50,672 nt of DNA, taken from positions 1-50,672 of the forward strand of contig CDMY01000545.1 of assembly GCA_001179505.1 (NCBI GenBank), written 5' to 3'. This DNA is from Vitrella brassicaformis (Eukaryota > Sar > Vitrellaceae). This document shows, one piece after another, positions 14,307-25,868 of the stretch. The translations under genes and the position numbers were made by a program. Every line of letters begins with the position of its first letter. Within the stretch, counting starts at the first letter, position 1. Below the pieces are notes generated by a model that saw nothing but the letters and a program-made list of their open reading frames with translations, was not told where the DNA came from and searched no databases.

Positions 14307-15693
14307 ATGCCAGCCCCCGATGAGCTCGGCGGCGGCATTCCCGTCAGCGTTGAGTGCCTGATGGGCCTCGTGACCATCATGATCACCACTTGCCCACACG
14401 CGGAGGTACGGATGCACTGAGACGTGAATGCATCTGTTCGGAATCCGCCGATGCTTCGTTGCATGCATCATCATGTCTGCAGACGGGCAATGAGTGGCTG
14501 TGGGGCAACATGTGGAAGCACGTCAAGTACAACTTCAAAATGCGGTAACCAGAAGCCAGATTCGGCGCATCTTGTCGCGCTATGTACTCCTTTCTCTCTG
14601 TGTGTTGGTGGTTCGCATGGCTGCAGGAGGAGCATCACTCCGCGGTTCATCGCTGATTGCATCAGCAACACCATCGTGGCATATCTGGGGCTGGGGATCG
14701 TGCTGGATGCCTTCTCTGGCGTAGGGGGACAGACGGCCTCCCTCCTGGCCGCAGGGCTGACGGTCTACGCCTGCGATATCGACCGCACCAACGTCGAGCA
14801 CACAACACACAACGCAAGTGTCCATGGTATGGCAAGCACATGTGTGCTGCTGATATCATAGCATGTTCATTCAGCTGTGTTCATCGCTGCGCTGTCTTCA
14901 TTAATTGTCTGCAGGCAGGGGAGTGCTGGAGCGGCTGTTCATGAAGTGCGGGGACTACTTCAAGCAGGTCGCCAGCCTGGCCAGCAGATGGGCCCGCGAG
15001 GGAAAGAAGTTCGCCGCCATTCATTTTGATATGCCGTGGGGCGACGAGTACAAGAACAAGACATATGATATCAACAAGATGGGCGATGGCACGATGGTGA
15101 GTGAACGCAGAGACGCACCCATCCACCATGCCCTGTGTGAGTGTGTGTTTGTGTATGTGTGTTGCCACTTGTATGACTTGCAGTCGGCATTCAGAGTGCT
15201 GGACGTCGCGGCGTCGTTGACCGACTCGTTCGTCGTCAAGTGCCCCAAGACTGTCCCCATCGCCGATGTGGTAAGTTGGCGAGTCCATTCGAAGTCTCCG
15301 TGTGTCGAGTCCGTATGGTCTGCGTGTGTGTGTGTGTGTGTGTCTGTGTGGATGCAGCTCAAGCTGGCGTACTATGTCCAGTCCATCGAGAGTCGCGTCG
15401 GCACGGCGAATACGCCACTCGTCGAGGTCTTTATGAGCGGCAACAAAACCACCAAGGCCGTCATCTACATCGGAGACATCGCCAAGAAGTGAGATGGAGA
15501 CGCAGACAGAGACACAGCCACAAAGCATAATGCCCACATGTGTGTCCGCAGGCGTCTGGCCGATATCCCCCCGGCCGCCCGCGTCAGAGACCTGACTCGC
15601 CAGCAGCTGACGATCGAGGAGTGTGCGAGCGGCATGAGTGCCCAGGGCAAAGCCGTCGGCTGCGCCAAGGTGCTGTTCGAGCCCCACGCGTAA
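14307..15693 (+). CDS. Trimethylguanosine synthase-like methyltransferase
   Basis: Predicted RNA cap hypermethylase (m7G to m2,2,7G cap of snRNAs/snoRNAs), SAM-dependent, nuclear. Seven exons: 14307-14405, 14483-14544, 14627-14826, 14915-15096, 15184-15270, 15358-15488, 15552-15693; introns 63-88 nt; about 300 residues. Family features seen: a W-containing N-terminal part (NEWLWGNMWKHVKYNF), RRSITPRFIADCI (family S/ITPE-IA), motif I VLDAFSGVGGQT, an acidic ribose-binding CDID, a late HG-RGVLERLFMKCGDYF, and the catalytic-loop position IHFDMPWGDEYKN. In human TGS1 this last motif reads SPPWGG; here it is DMPWGD, so the aromatic W used to stack the cap is kept but the proline is not. The protein is compact, lacking the long N-terminal extension of animal TGS1. 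Upstream DDX3 and downstream RRM genes are not obviously co-regulated. Confidence 0.85.
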
Positions 15694-16444
15694 AGCGCGA
15701 GATGGGGCTGCCCCCTTGCGAGTATGCCAGTGGTGACACGACTGTCGGGCGATAGGTAGCGTCGACAGATAGACGGACGGACAGAGCAAAGGACAATGTA
15801 CGTGCGGGCGTGTGTATGATGCGACCGCCCCCGTTCGGTAGCATTTTCTGAAGACTTTATGGACATCCTTCTGTGGACAGTGCGTCGCCATGTGAATCTG
15901 GTGGATGGAGGATGTACACAGCATGTCAGTCATCAGAAGAAGACAGCAAACCCACGACGGCAAACGGGACAATTGATTTACACACCTGCACACATCATAA
16001 CCATCCTCCAACACGGTTACACCTCAGGGTCAAGGGTCGAGTCATACGGACATACATCCATGCATCTGTGTGGTCAATCCATGAAAGAACTGTCCATCTC
16101 TACGGCTACGGCTCATGCACAGTGTTCGGCATCATCTCCACTTGTCGAGCCTCTGCCGAGCGAGCCGCTTGCTGCACACAGAGACAGACAGATGTCAGAC
16201 ACCGACCACAAAGACGGGTTGAAGTCATCATGCGATATCAGACATCCGGTGGTCTATGCAGGCGTCACGCACACTATGTGCACATCGCCAGGCCACATAC
16301 ATAAAGATGGATAGGGGTGTGTATCCAGCCATCTCTCCAGACCGATCCAACTAACAACCCTGCCCTCAACACACACCCCATCCGCCGCTTGCACGATCAC
16401 ACGCGGGGCCAGCCCAGGCCAGCCCAGGCCATCTTGGTCTTGTC
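15694..16444. other. Convergent intergenic, no gene seen
   Basis: This 751-bp stretch lies between the 3' ends of TGS1 and the minus-strand RRM gene. Open frames on both strands exist but are uninterrupted only by chance and show no family similarity. A TAGATAGACGGACGGACAG stretch occurs near 15767-15785. Confidence 0.5.
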
Positions 16445-17957
16445 TCATCTCAGCCAAGCAGGTGGCTGTGTCATGACCTCCCTCTTCTTCTTGACCGGCC
16501 CGCCACCCGCACGCTCACCCTGCTCATGCTGCTGCTGCTGCTGGAAAAACCTGTGTCACACACAGACACACACACTCGTGCACAATCGGATCTCATCCGC
16601 AGCCACTACTCTGCCTGCCTGCCTGCCTGCCTGTCTGATCGTGTGGTTTCTCTCTCACTTGATGTGGGCGTTGGTCTGTAGTCGTCCGAATTCGCCATTG
16701 TTTCTTTTGTACGCCGCGACGATCCTGCACACACATACAGCACCAAGCCGACCACGCAGCAGAGGGAAGACACGCAAGCAGACGACCATCCATCAAAAGG
16801 CAGCTGGCTATGTGTCAGTTAGTTGCATCAAGTCAATCGGCCAGAAGCGACGGCAGTACCGAAGTGGCCTTCCCATAAATTTCTGCTCGTCCAGCTGCGA
16901 CAAAAAGCACAGAGTATTGGAGTGCAAGTCCAGGAGCGCAACGACCTCCATCGAGTGGAGTGAGTGTGTGTACCTCCAGTGCCTGCCTCAAAGCCTTAAA
17001 CCAGACACACCAACAGGACAACACACGTGCGATGCGATCAGTCACCACGGGGCAGCCACGTGCCACATACACGTCCGTGTACGCACGAATGCAGCAAGGT
17101 GCGCGTCTCTCTCCTCTCTGACTCCCCTCCCCTCCCTCCCCTGCCCTCCCCTCCCACCGCATGCCCTCCCTACTTGGTAAGTACGGAACTCAACGTATGC
17201 CCGCCCCTTGTGGTCCGCTTTGGCGAACTTGGGGTTGGACGGCACAGATGAAGTGTTGGACTGGTGCGGGTCGGGCACGATGCTCAGGATGGGACCGCAG
17301 GACTGGAAGAACACCTTCAGGTCCTCAAGTCTCGCGTCAAACGAGATGTTGCTCACGAAGGCGAACCGCACTTGGTCCAGCTCGTCTTTATCGCCCGACG
17401 CCGCAGCTGGCGTCTTGTCGTTGTTGTCGTGGGCGTCGACTTCATCCTCCTCTGGCTGAGAGTCCTCGTCCCCGTACAGCTCTTCGTCGTCCTCATCCTG
17501 CAGGTGAGCCAGCGAGGGAAGCAGAGATCACACACAAACGTATCGGTGACTCCTTCTGATTGCTTCTGACTGTCCTCTCTTCTGGTGGTGTTGACACACG
17601 TACCATCCAGGCGAAGTGTTTGCGCTTCTTGCTCTGGTCCTCGATCTCTGGCTGATTCTCCTCGTTGCTCACGTCCTTCTTGGGCTCATCCTCCTGACAC
17701 CACGAACTCACCACGCCAATACATCCATGCCCGTCTTCACTACTCATGCCTGTGTGTCTGTGGCTGACCTCTTGCCCCGCCTCTGCGTTCTCCCCGGCGT
17801 CATTAGCGGCATCGTCGGCCACATCCTCATCGGCCGCCAGCCTCTCGAGCTCCTCCTTCTCTTCCTTTGTCGGCGACGCTTGGGGATCCTTTTCCTCTTC
17901 CAGTTCCAGCTGCCACCTCTTCTTGGCCGGCTTGTGCTCGCGCTTAGGACCCAGCAT
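16445..17957 (-). CDS. Acidic protein with one RRM domain
   Basis: Seven minus-strand exons: 17769-17957, 17604-17693, 17174-17497, 16974-16994, 16860-16894, 16659-16724 and 16445-16550; about 276 residues. The N-terminal 110 residues are strongly acidic and Lys/Glu-rich (for example DEDDEELYGDEDSQPEEDE), then a single RRM: VRFAFVSNISFDARLEDLKV (RNP2 region), FFQSCGPILSIV, KGRAYVEFRTY (RNP1 region) and FMGRPLRIVAAY. The C terminus has a short poly-Gln and a basic VKKKRE. Exons 4 and 5 are microexons of 21 and 35 nt inside the RRM, and intron 3 is G-rich and long (179 nt). The layout resembles nucleolar or poly(A)-type single-RRM proteins, but I cannot name an orthologue. The start is head to head with the CPBP protease gene, 96 bp apart. 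Confidence 0.8.
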
Positions 17958-18053
17958 ACTGTCCTCCTCCTCCCTTCTGAGCTAAGCTTGCAGACCGATC
18001 GCCTCTGAGCTCGCGACGAAGAAGCGAAGGACAGATCGCCGACAGATCCATCC
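17958..18053. promoter_or_regulatory. 96-bp bidirectional promoter region
   Basis: Only 96 bp separate two divergent start codons. It contains GAGCTAAGCTTGCA at 17979-17992, a 14-base word identical to one at 34612-34625 upstream of another RNA-binding-protein gene, and GAGCTCGCG at 18007-18015. I infer core promoter or transcription-start elements; untested. Confidence 0.5.
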
Positions 18054-19674
18054 ATGGGAGCGTTCCTCACTTGCGTGGCAGCCCTGGTTGCGGCCTCCCA
18101 GGCCACCGCGTCATGCCGGGGATGCAGAGCTGCCGATGGAGTGTGCTTCGCGGCGATAGATGCCTTGCGGCCTTCCTATGCCCGGCATGCAGCCCTTCCA
18201 GTCGGCCACCGGCCTCGTCAGGCTCTGCCGTCGCTCAATCTTCCCGCCCTCAGCCGGCGAACCAGGCGGACTATCCCGTCTGCAGCGACGGTGAAGTCTG
18301 CAGATGTGGCCGTGGCGAGCGAGACCGACAGTGAATCATCCGACAGCACTAATGCGTCGAACGCCGCTCAACGAGGGGATGAGGATTATGTCCCTGTGTG
18401 GATCCCTCGATGGGTGGTGCGGCTGTCGCGGCCTGTGTTGGTGCAGGTGGTGGCTGCGTTGGGTTTGTACTTCTTCCACATGCTGGTTCTATCCCGCAGC
18501 TGCATCGCCTTCCCTGTGCAGCTCATCCCCAACAAGTACGGCCTCTTCCAGTCCATCGGCCTCGACTCATGTGCCGGCCTCGTCGCACTCGCCGCCGCTT
18601 ACATTGGGCGGGTCAGCATGCTCACCAACAGGGCCGCTGCACTGAGAGGACACCGAGATGATAAGGCGCTCCCGCCAGTCGACGGCAACCGGCCCAATGC
18701 GACGACCGCTGTGGTAACGAGCGGCGAAGACGGGCAGCCAGATCCTCTGCTGCCGCTGTCGCCCTATCCATGGAAGATCCCCGTAAAGTCGCGTCCGAAG
18801 GCACTGATAGTGCTGGCGCTGCTGATCCTGGCCTACTTCAGCTCGGGGTATGGCGCCGTGGTGTTCGAGTGGAGCCTGTATGGCCTGTCAGCACTGGGGG
18901 TGCCCATCAGCATCGCCATGCACAGATCACTGCAGGTCGGGCAGTCAGCCAGCCAGCCAGCCATGAGAAAGGGGCAAGCACATCTGTCTGTCTGTCTGTC
19001 TGGTTGTGTGTGCCTGCAGGTGCTGTTGGGTCACTTGTTGTGGGTGGGCACCGGCTGTCTGATTCTGGGGATTGGTCTGCGTCCGTTCTTCCCGCCCCGC
19101 GGCTCGTGGTACCGACTGCAGTGGCGCCGCAGTTGGCTGTGGTGGGTGGTGGGGGGCTACTACGTGTCGTCGCTCCTATTCAACGGCGCCGACGTCATCA
19201 ACCAACTCGTGCTGCCACCATCGGTCTTTCAAGAGGTGAGTGAAGGAGGACCGGCCGACCAGGGGCATGAAGGGAATGACTAACGCTACACTTCTGTTTG
19301 TGCGCGTGTGTGTGTGTGTTCAGGGTGGTGAGTCGGTGGTGACCAAGATGATCAACCCCGAGAACAACGACATCCTGGCGCTGGCTGTGGGCTCGATCGC
19401 CCCCTGCGTGTCTGCCCCATGGTGGGAGGAGGTGCTGTACAGGGGCTTCACTTTGCCGGCTCTGAGCGTGTTCATGCCGCCGTGGGTGGCGCTGCCCGTG
19501 TCCGCGGTGCTGTTTGCCGTCCACCACATGTCGATCCAGTCGATGATCCCCCTGGCCACCCTCGGGCTGGCATGGGGCATACTTTACATGCTCAGCAACA
19601 ACCTGCTCGTCACAGTACTCATACACGCCATGTGGAACTCTAGGGTCTTCCTTGGCTCTTTCCTCGGACTCTAA
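18054..19674 (+). CDS. CPBP-family intramembrane protease, likely plastid
   Basis: Predicted glutamic/metallo intramembrane protease (CAAX protease and bacteriocin-processing family). Exons 18054-18935, 19020-19235 and 19324-19674; introns 84 and 88 nt; 482 residues. The N terminus looks bipartite: a hydrophobic signal (MGAFLTCVAALVAASQATA) followed by a Ser/Thr/Arg-rich stretch without acids, as used for plastids reached through the secretory route. The body has about eight hydrophobic spans. Family motifs are intact: EEVLYRGF (EExxxR), FAVHHMS (FxxxH) and LIHAMWN (HxxxN-like). Homologues in plants and algae sit in thylakoid or envelope membranes. The GT-AG intron 1 carries AGCC and TGTC repeats. 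Family assignment is firm; plastid targeting is inference from the N terminus. Confidence 0.9.
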
Positions 19675-20285
19675 TGGATGGATGGATGACGTGACTGACG
19701 TATATATGAGTGACGTAATGCGATGCGAACTGGGCCCTTGGTTGTGAGTGTTTGGTGCGTGCGGTAGGTTAGCATGGTGTGCATTCAGTCATTCATTCAT
19801 GTCAGTCATACATTCACAAAACCAATCCATCCATCCATCCATGGTACAGCGAGATCCAGGTCTCAGCACATGCACGGCAGACACGACAGACAGACGAGCA
19901 GGAGCAGGCAAGGCAAGACACCACGCCGGGCCTGCAGAAGGCTGCAAAGGCAAACAAACTTGATCTTTCATCGCCCCCTGCCCGCCACACCAGCCGCTCA
20001 CCCACCGCTCCCCTCTCTGGCTAAGCAAGCAGACTACGACCAGGGAGAGAGGGAGGGAGGGAGGGAGGGACAAGAGAAGCACGTAAAGCCGGCTGTCTGT
20101 CTGTCCGTCTATCATGTCTATATACATACAGCTCAAAGCCCCCCAGCCACGGTCGACGACCGTGGGGGACACGTACGGTGTGTTTTGTCGCATCGTATGC
20201 ACCTAGCCTGTCTGCCTGCCTGCCTGTCTGGTGCGTACGGCGTGGAGTGGTGTGAGTAGGTAGGCGGGTGGGTAGTGTAGTACAG
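19675..20285. other. Convergent intergenic, no gene seen
   Basis: About 610 bp between the 3' ends of the CPBP gene and Rab2. It contains ATCC repeats near 19825, a GGGA run at about 20045-20075 and CCTG repeats near 20210-20230. Nothing coding is supported. Confidence 0.5.
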
Positions 20286-21766
<1,481 letters not shown>

Positions 21767-22332
21767 CTTGCTTGTCTTGTGCCGCTACGATAAGGCCGCT
21801 GCTCAGCACACGTCGTAGATCTGCAGACAGTCACCTCACACAGCCACGACAGGCTACAGAGCGAACAGGTGTGCGCCTTTCCCCATACGTGATTGCGGTC
21901 TGCCCGAACACGTACTTACACCGCCTCCTGGCTCAGTGGATATATGGCTCGGCCGCGCCGGGCAAGGGGCAGGGCGCTCACACGAAGCCTCACAACCGCT
22001 CGCAGTAGGCCAGTCGACCGAAGATGTTGCACGGCGTGCTTATTTGCCAGATCAGCGCACGATGAGCTCTCGCCTCAGGTGTGCAAGGAGGGAGAAAGGA
22101 GGAGAAGAGCTTCGTCTTCTGCGAGCTCGAGGGTTGAGCTTTTTCGTGTTCGGGTCGGTGTGAAACAAACACAGAGAGGCGATTCCAGCTGCTTGTGGTA
22201 TACCACGCCTCTCCCGCGGCAGACCGCGGCACAAATCGAACAGCGAGACTCCTGCGAACGCACGAAGGCGGCCGGCCACGCGATCTTGTCTTGGCAGGCG
22301 GACTTCCTTTCTGCGTCAGTACCTGTGCCGGG
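21767..22332. promoter_or_regulatory. Divergent upstream region
   Basis: This 566-bp space lies between the Rab2 and DUF2254-like start codons. It holds GCGAGCTCGA at 22121-22130, again the recurrent word. If the second gene started at the in-frame ATG at 22195 the space would be 428 bp. Confidence 0.4.
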
Positions 22333-24686
22333 ATGGACAACTGTTCGCTGGAAGATCCCCACCTTTATCGGTTCAGCACCTGTTCGGTGTACATCGATAG
22401 CCACCACAGGGACATCCTGAAGGGCTTTGACGCGTGGAGGGAGGATGATTCTCGATTCAGAAGCCTCCTCAACGCGTCAATGGCAGAGAACCCTCGTTCC
22501 TCCACCTTCGACGACCTTCTCTGGGGCTACGTTGCCGTGTTTGGTGTTCTCCTCCTTACGACTTTCCTGCATACGGACAACCGCTTTCTCCGCCAATATC
22601 GACGCTTCTTCCTCTGGCCCATCTTATCGATTATTCTCAACGTCATGCTCGCCTCCGCCCTCTGCCGTCATGATCACTGGAGGTGGTATAAGAGGCAGCT
22701 TGCTGAACCAATCGCTCTGAGACTGACTTTGGAGCGCCTCAACGACACCAGCATCCCCGGCCCGCTACTCTTGCCCGACACCCAGACGTGGAAAGAGACG
22801 GAGACCTGGAAGGAAGGGTATAAGTGGATCACTCGGGACGCCAGCCGTGCGCGTGCGCTATTGAGCATGCTTGGGTCGACATCTATTTACGTGGTGGTGC
22901 TGACATTCTCGGTGACCATCCTGGCGCTGCAACTGTTCGCTAGCAAGTACTCCCCTCGACTGGTGAACAGCTATATGCGAAGCTCAGCCAATGTCCGCTG
23001 CCTCAGGTGAGTGACTGACTGCTGGGCATTCCATAAAAAGAGATGGTCCACTTTGCCGTTCGTTGTCTGTCTGTGTGTCTGTGCAGTATTTTCATCGGCT
23101 TCTTCGCCTACTGTATGACTATCATTTTCTGGGTGGGCGGCGAGGCCCCAGGAGACCAGTGGGAAGACTCATTCACACCTGAGTGGGCCATGAATACCCT
23201 GGGCCTCTGTAAGCAACCATCAGCAGAGGGGACGGACAAAAGCAATGCCGCAAATGCGCCCGCATCTTTCTCATCTGCAGATAGCATCTTCTTCCTGTGG
23301 ATGTTGGTCTTTTTCATGCACAAGTATGCAGGCGTATGATACCAAGCAGATAGGTCACGCTGTATGTGTGCATTCTTCTTTGCTTCCTCAGCTTCCTGTG
23401 CGGTCTTCAGCTGCAGCACATCCTTCGGCAAATTGTCCAGGAGAACAAATCAACTGAGGATTCTTGCCATTGGATAACAAAGATGACGGGATGGGCCTTT
23501 GGAAGCGCGAAATCATTCAAGATGCAGATGGTGGACCAGCCGCGAGAGATCGATGAGACCGACGCATTAGACGACTTCGCTCTCGGACTTCGACACGCCG
23601 TCCTCGCCAATAGCAGTGGCTACATCTGCTCAGCCGATTTACATTGGCTGGCTCATCAGCTGCGGAAGGAGCGGCCGCCTCTCCAGCTGTGCGTGAACCG
23701 TCGTATCATGATGGGCACATTTGTCACAGAAGGAACAGTCCTGGTAAGTGAAGTATGGCTCTGCTCGTCGCTGTTATGTGTCTATCCCTGTATTTGTGCC
23801 TAGGCATGGGTTCGAGTGCATCCCGAGAACGACAGTTCGAGTTCGACTTCAGTTGCTAGCGCCGGTGACATGAGAGGCGAACAACAGCTGCACCGTGTGA
23901 CAAAGATGGTGGATCGGGCCCTTCGTCTGAGTAGGGAAGATCACGGTAGCGACAGCATCTCATTCGGAGGTAGGCAAAACAAAGAGAGTGACGGAATCAG
24001 ATCAGCCCACGCCACCTGTGACACAAAAGACGTCTCCTGCCTGCCTGTTGGATTGATGTGCGCTGTGACATGATCAGTTCGCGAGCTGACAGGCATCGCC
24101 GTACGTTGCATGACATCGTCAGCCAGCGACCCCCATGCAGCAGTCAGCACTATCGATCACATCAGCGAGCTCTTCAAGGACATCGTGCGCAACAAGCTCC
24201 ACCATCACTTTGTCAGAATCGGCGGGGTACGTGTGCAGAAGAGGGGGAAAAGCAGTCATGCAATGCTGAGCGTCTATATGCGTGTGTGTATTTCAGAGAC
24301 TCTACGTCGCGATGCGGTCATGGTCATTTGAGGAGCTGCTCGCCCTGTGCATGCACAGCCTGCGTTTCTATTGCCAGACAGATCTCTTCGTCATGGAGCG
24401 GTCGATCGACATGCTCGCTGACCTCGGCTTCATGTGCATTCAGGGGACGACCGGGCGCAGCAGTGTGCCCATCGGGCCATCAGGAGCAAGCCCACAAGAG
24501 ATGAAGAGGCGTTTCGATGTCATCCAGACGCATCTCGATCAGCTGGCCGCAGATGCGCGCAGCCAATTTGCTGACAAAGGTAGCACTGAGAGACGTGTGA
24601 TTGAGGAAGCTCTCGACCGAGCGCAGGATCTCATGAGGGAGGAAGATCCACGGGTAGTGACCAGACGGAGCTGGTCCCTTGCATGA
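22333..24686 (+). CDS. DUF2254-like membrane protein
   Basis: Seven exons: 22333-23006, 23087-23208, 23281-23323, 23392-23743, 23804-23969, 24078-24226, 24297-24686; introns 60-108 nt; about 631 residues (46 more if the in-frame ATG at 22195 is used). The first half has four hydrophobic spans (near LLWGYVAVFGVLLLTTFL, FFLWPILSIILNVMLASAL, IYVVVLTFSVTILALQLFA and IFIGFFAYCMTIIFW) and a short one, SIFFLWMLVFFMHKNFLCGL. The soluble second half contains SFGVRELTGIAVRCMTSSAS followed by DPHAAVSTIDHI; this matches the pattern FGxRxLxDIAxRALSPxxNDPxTA of the bacterial DUF2254 family, although the usual ND is SD here. Function of that family is unknown. A DUF2254 protein split by six introns in a eukaryote is uncommon in my knowledge. 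The gene call is firm; the family call is from one motif plus topology. Confidence 0.8.
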
Positions 24687-25868
24687 CTGAATGACGTGCT
24701 TGATGCATGGCTGTCTGTCCTCACTTGGGACACTGCACTGTGTGTCTTGTCTGTTTGTGGACGGGCAGCCAATCAGCAGCCTCGCTTGCCTGCCTGGCTG
24801 CCTGCCGGGTGTCTGAGTGTTGTCCTTCTGTCCCTTTTGTCTGTGTTTTGGGGTTGCTGCCTTGGTGTGCGTGGGTGTTCACTTGTGAGTGGGCTGGGCT
24901 GCGTACTGCACTCAGTGAGACTGTGAGGTGTCTATTTCGACCATTTTGCCTGGGTGCATCATGCAAATTGCACCCAGGGGATGTGTGTGTCTGTGTGAGG
25001 GTGTGTGGAGACTTTATCGACGGCCACGGCCACGTGCAGCTAGGAAGTCAGTTGGTAAGGCGTTTGTGCTTTGTGTGCTTTGTGTTGTGCTGGGCTATGC
25101 TGCGTGGTCGCAAGCTACATACGAACTATATAGCCGCGGCGCGATGAATGCATATGTTCGTGTCTGATGATGACTGACTTGTCTTCGATGATGCAGCCTC
25201 CCTTCCTCTCTGCATGTGGAGCGTGCGTGGGTGATTCCTGTTGCGTGTCGTTCGTTTGATTGTGCGTGAAAGACATGGGACTTGGCCGTCAGGCCGCCTA
25301 GGACATTCAAGGATGCAGTGCAGAAAGAGAGCAAGAGGGATCGATCACGTCTTCTGCTGCAGCCCGTTTGTTGCTTCATCTCACGATGATGTGGCGTCTG
25401 CCTTCTCTTGGTGTGACGTCGGCGTGGCATTGCTCGTCTGTCATGTCAGCAACACAACACGCCAGACAGACCAAATGAGGGAGGACTGCAGAGGGGGGTA
25501 ATCTAGTGCAGTCAATGTACCGTCGGTGCATCAATCCATCCATCACTCGCTGTGAGTGAGTCACCGCACTCAAACACACACATCCATCTGCACTGCAAAT
25601 GATCCGTCCCTCCGGTCACTTCTCGTAGGGTCGGGATCGTTTACACGGAAGCTGTCTAGATGGATTTGCTCACGCAAAGACACAAGCAATCGCAGAAACA
25701 CATGCGCACCATACGGCATGGATGATCTCGTAGGGTCAAATGTGCAGGGTTCCAAACCCCTGAGAATCTGCGAGCTGAAAAGTGGCGGGAACGACGCGAT
25801 GAAGGAAGCCACCTGACAGAACACCCTCCTGCGCCAAGTGCAAGCCTTTCATCAGAGCCACATAGCAT
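24687..25868. other. Intergenic with candidate promoter motif
   Basis: No gene found. The sequence is CTGT/TGTG-rich to about 25090. GCGAGCT occurs at 25770-25776, 93 bp before the start codon of the next gene, matching the word seen in divergent upstream regions. A GGTTCCAAACC word near 25748 resembles a tRNA B box but no tRNA can be folded around it. Confidence 0.45.

Noticed and set aside
14881-16014. 377-codon open frame on the minus strand
   Set aside because: It lies antisense to TGS1 exons and runs through its introns; the sequence is low in protein character and no splice or family support exists.
25740-25765. tRNA B-box-like GGTTCCAAACC
   Set aside because: No A box, anticodon arm or acceptor stem can be drawn around it.
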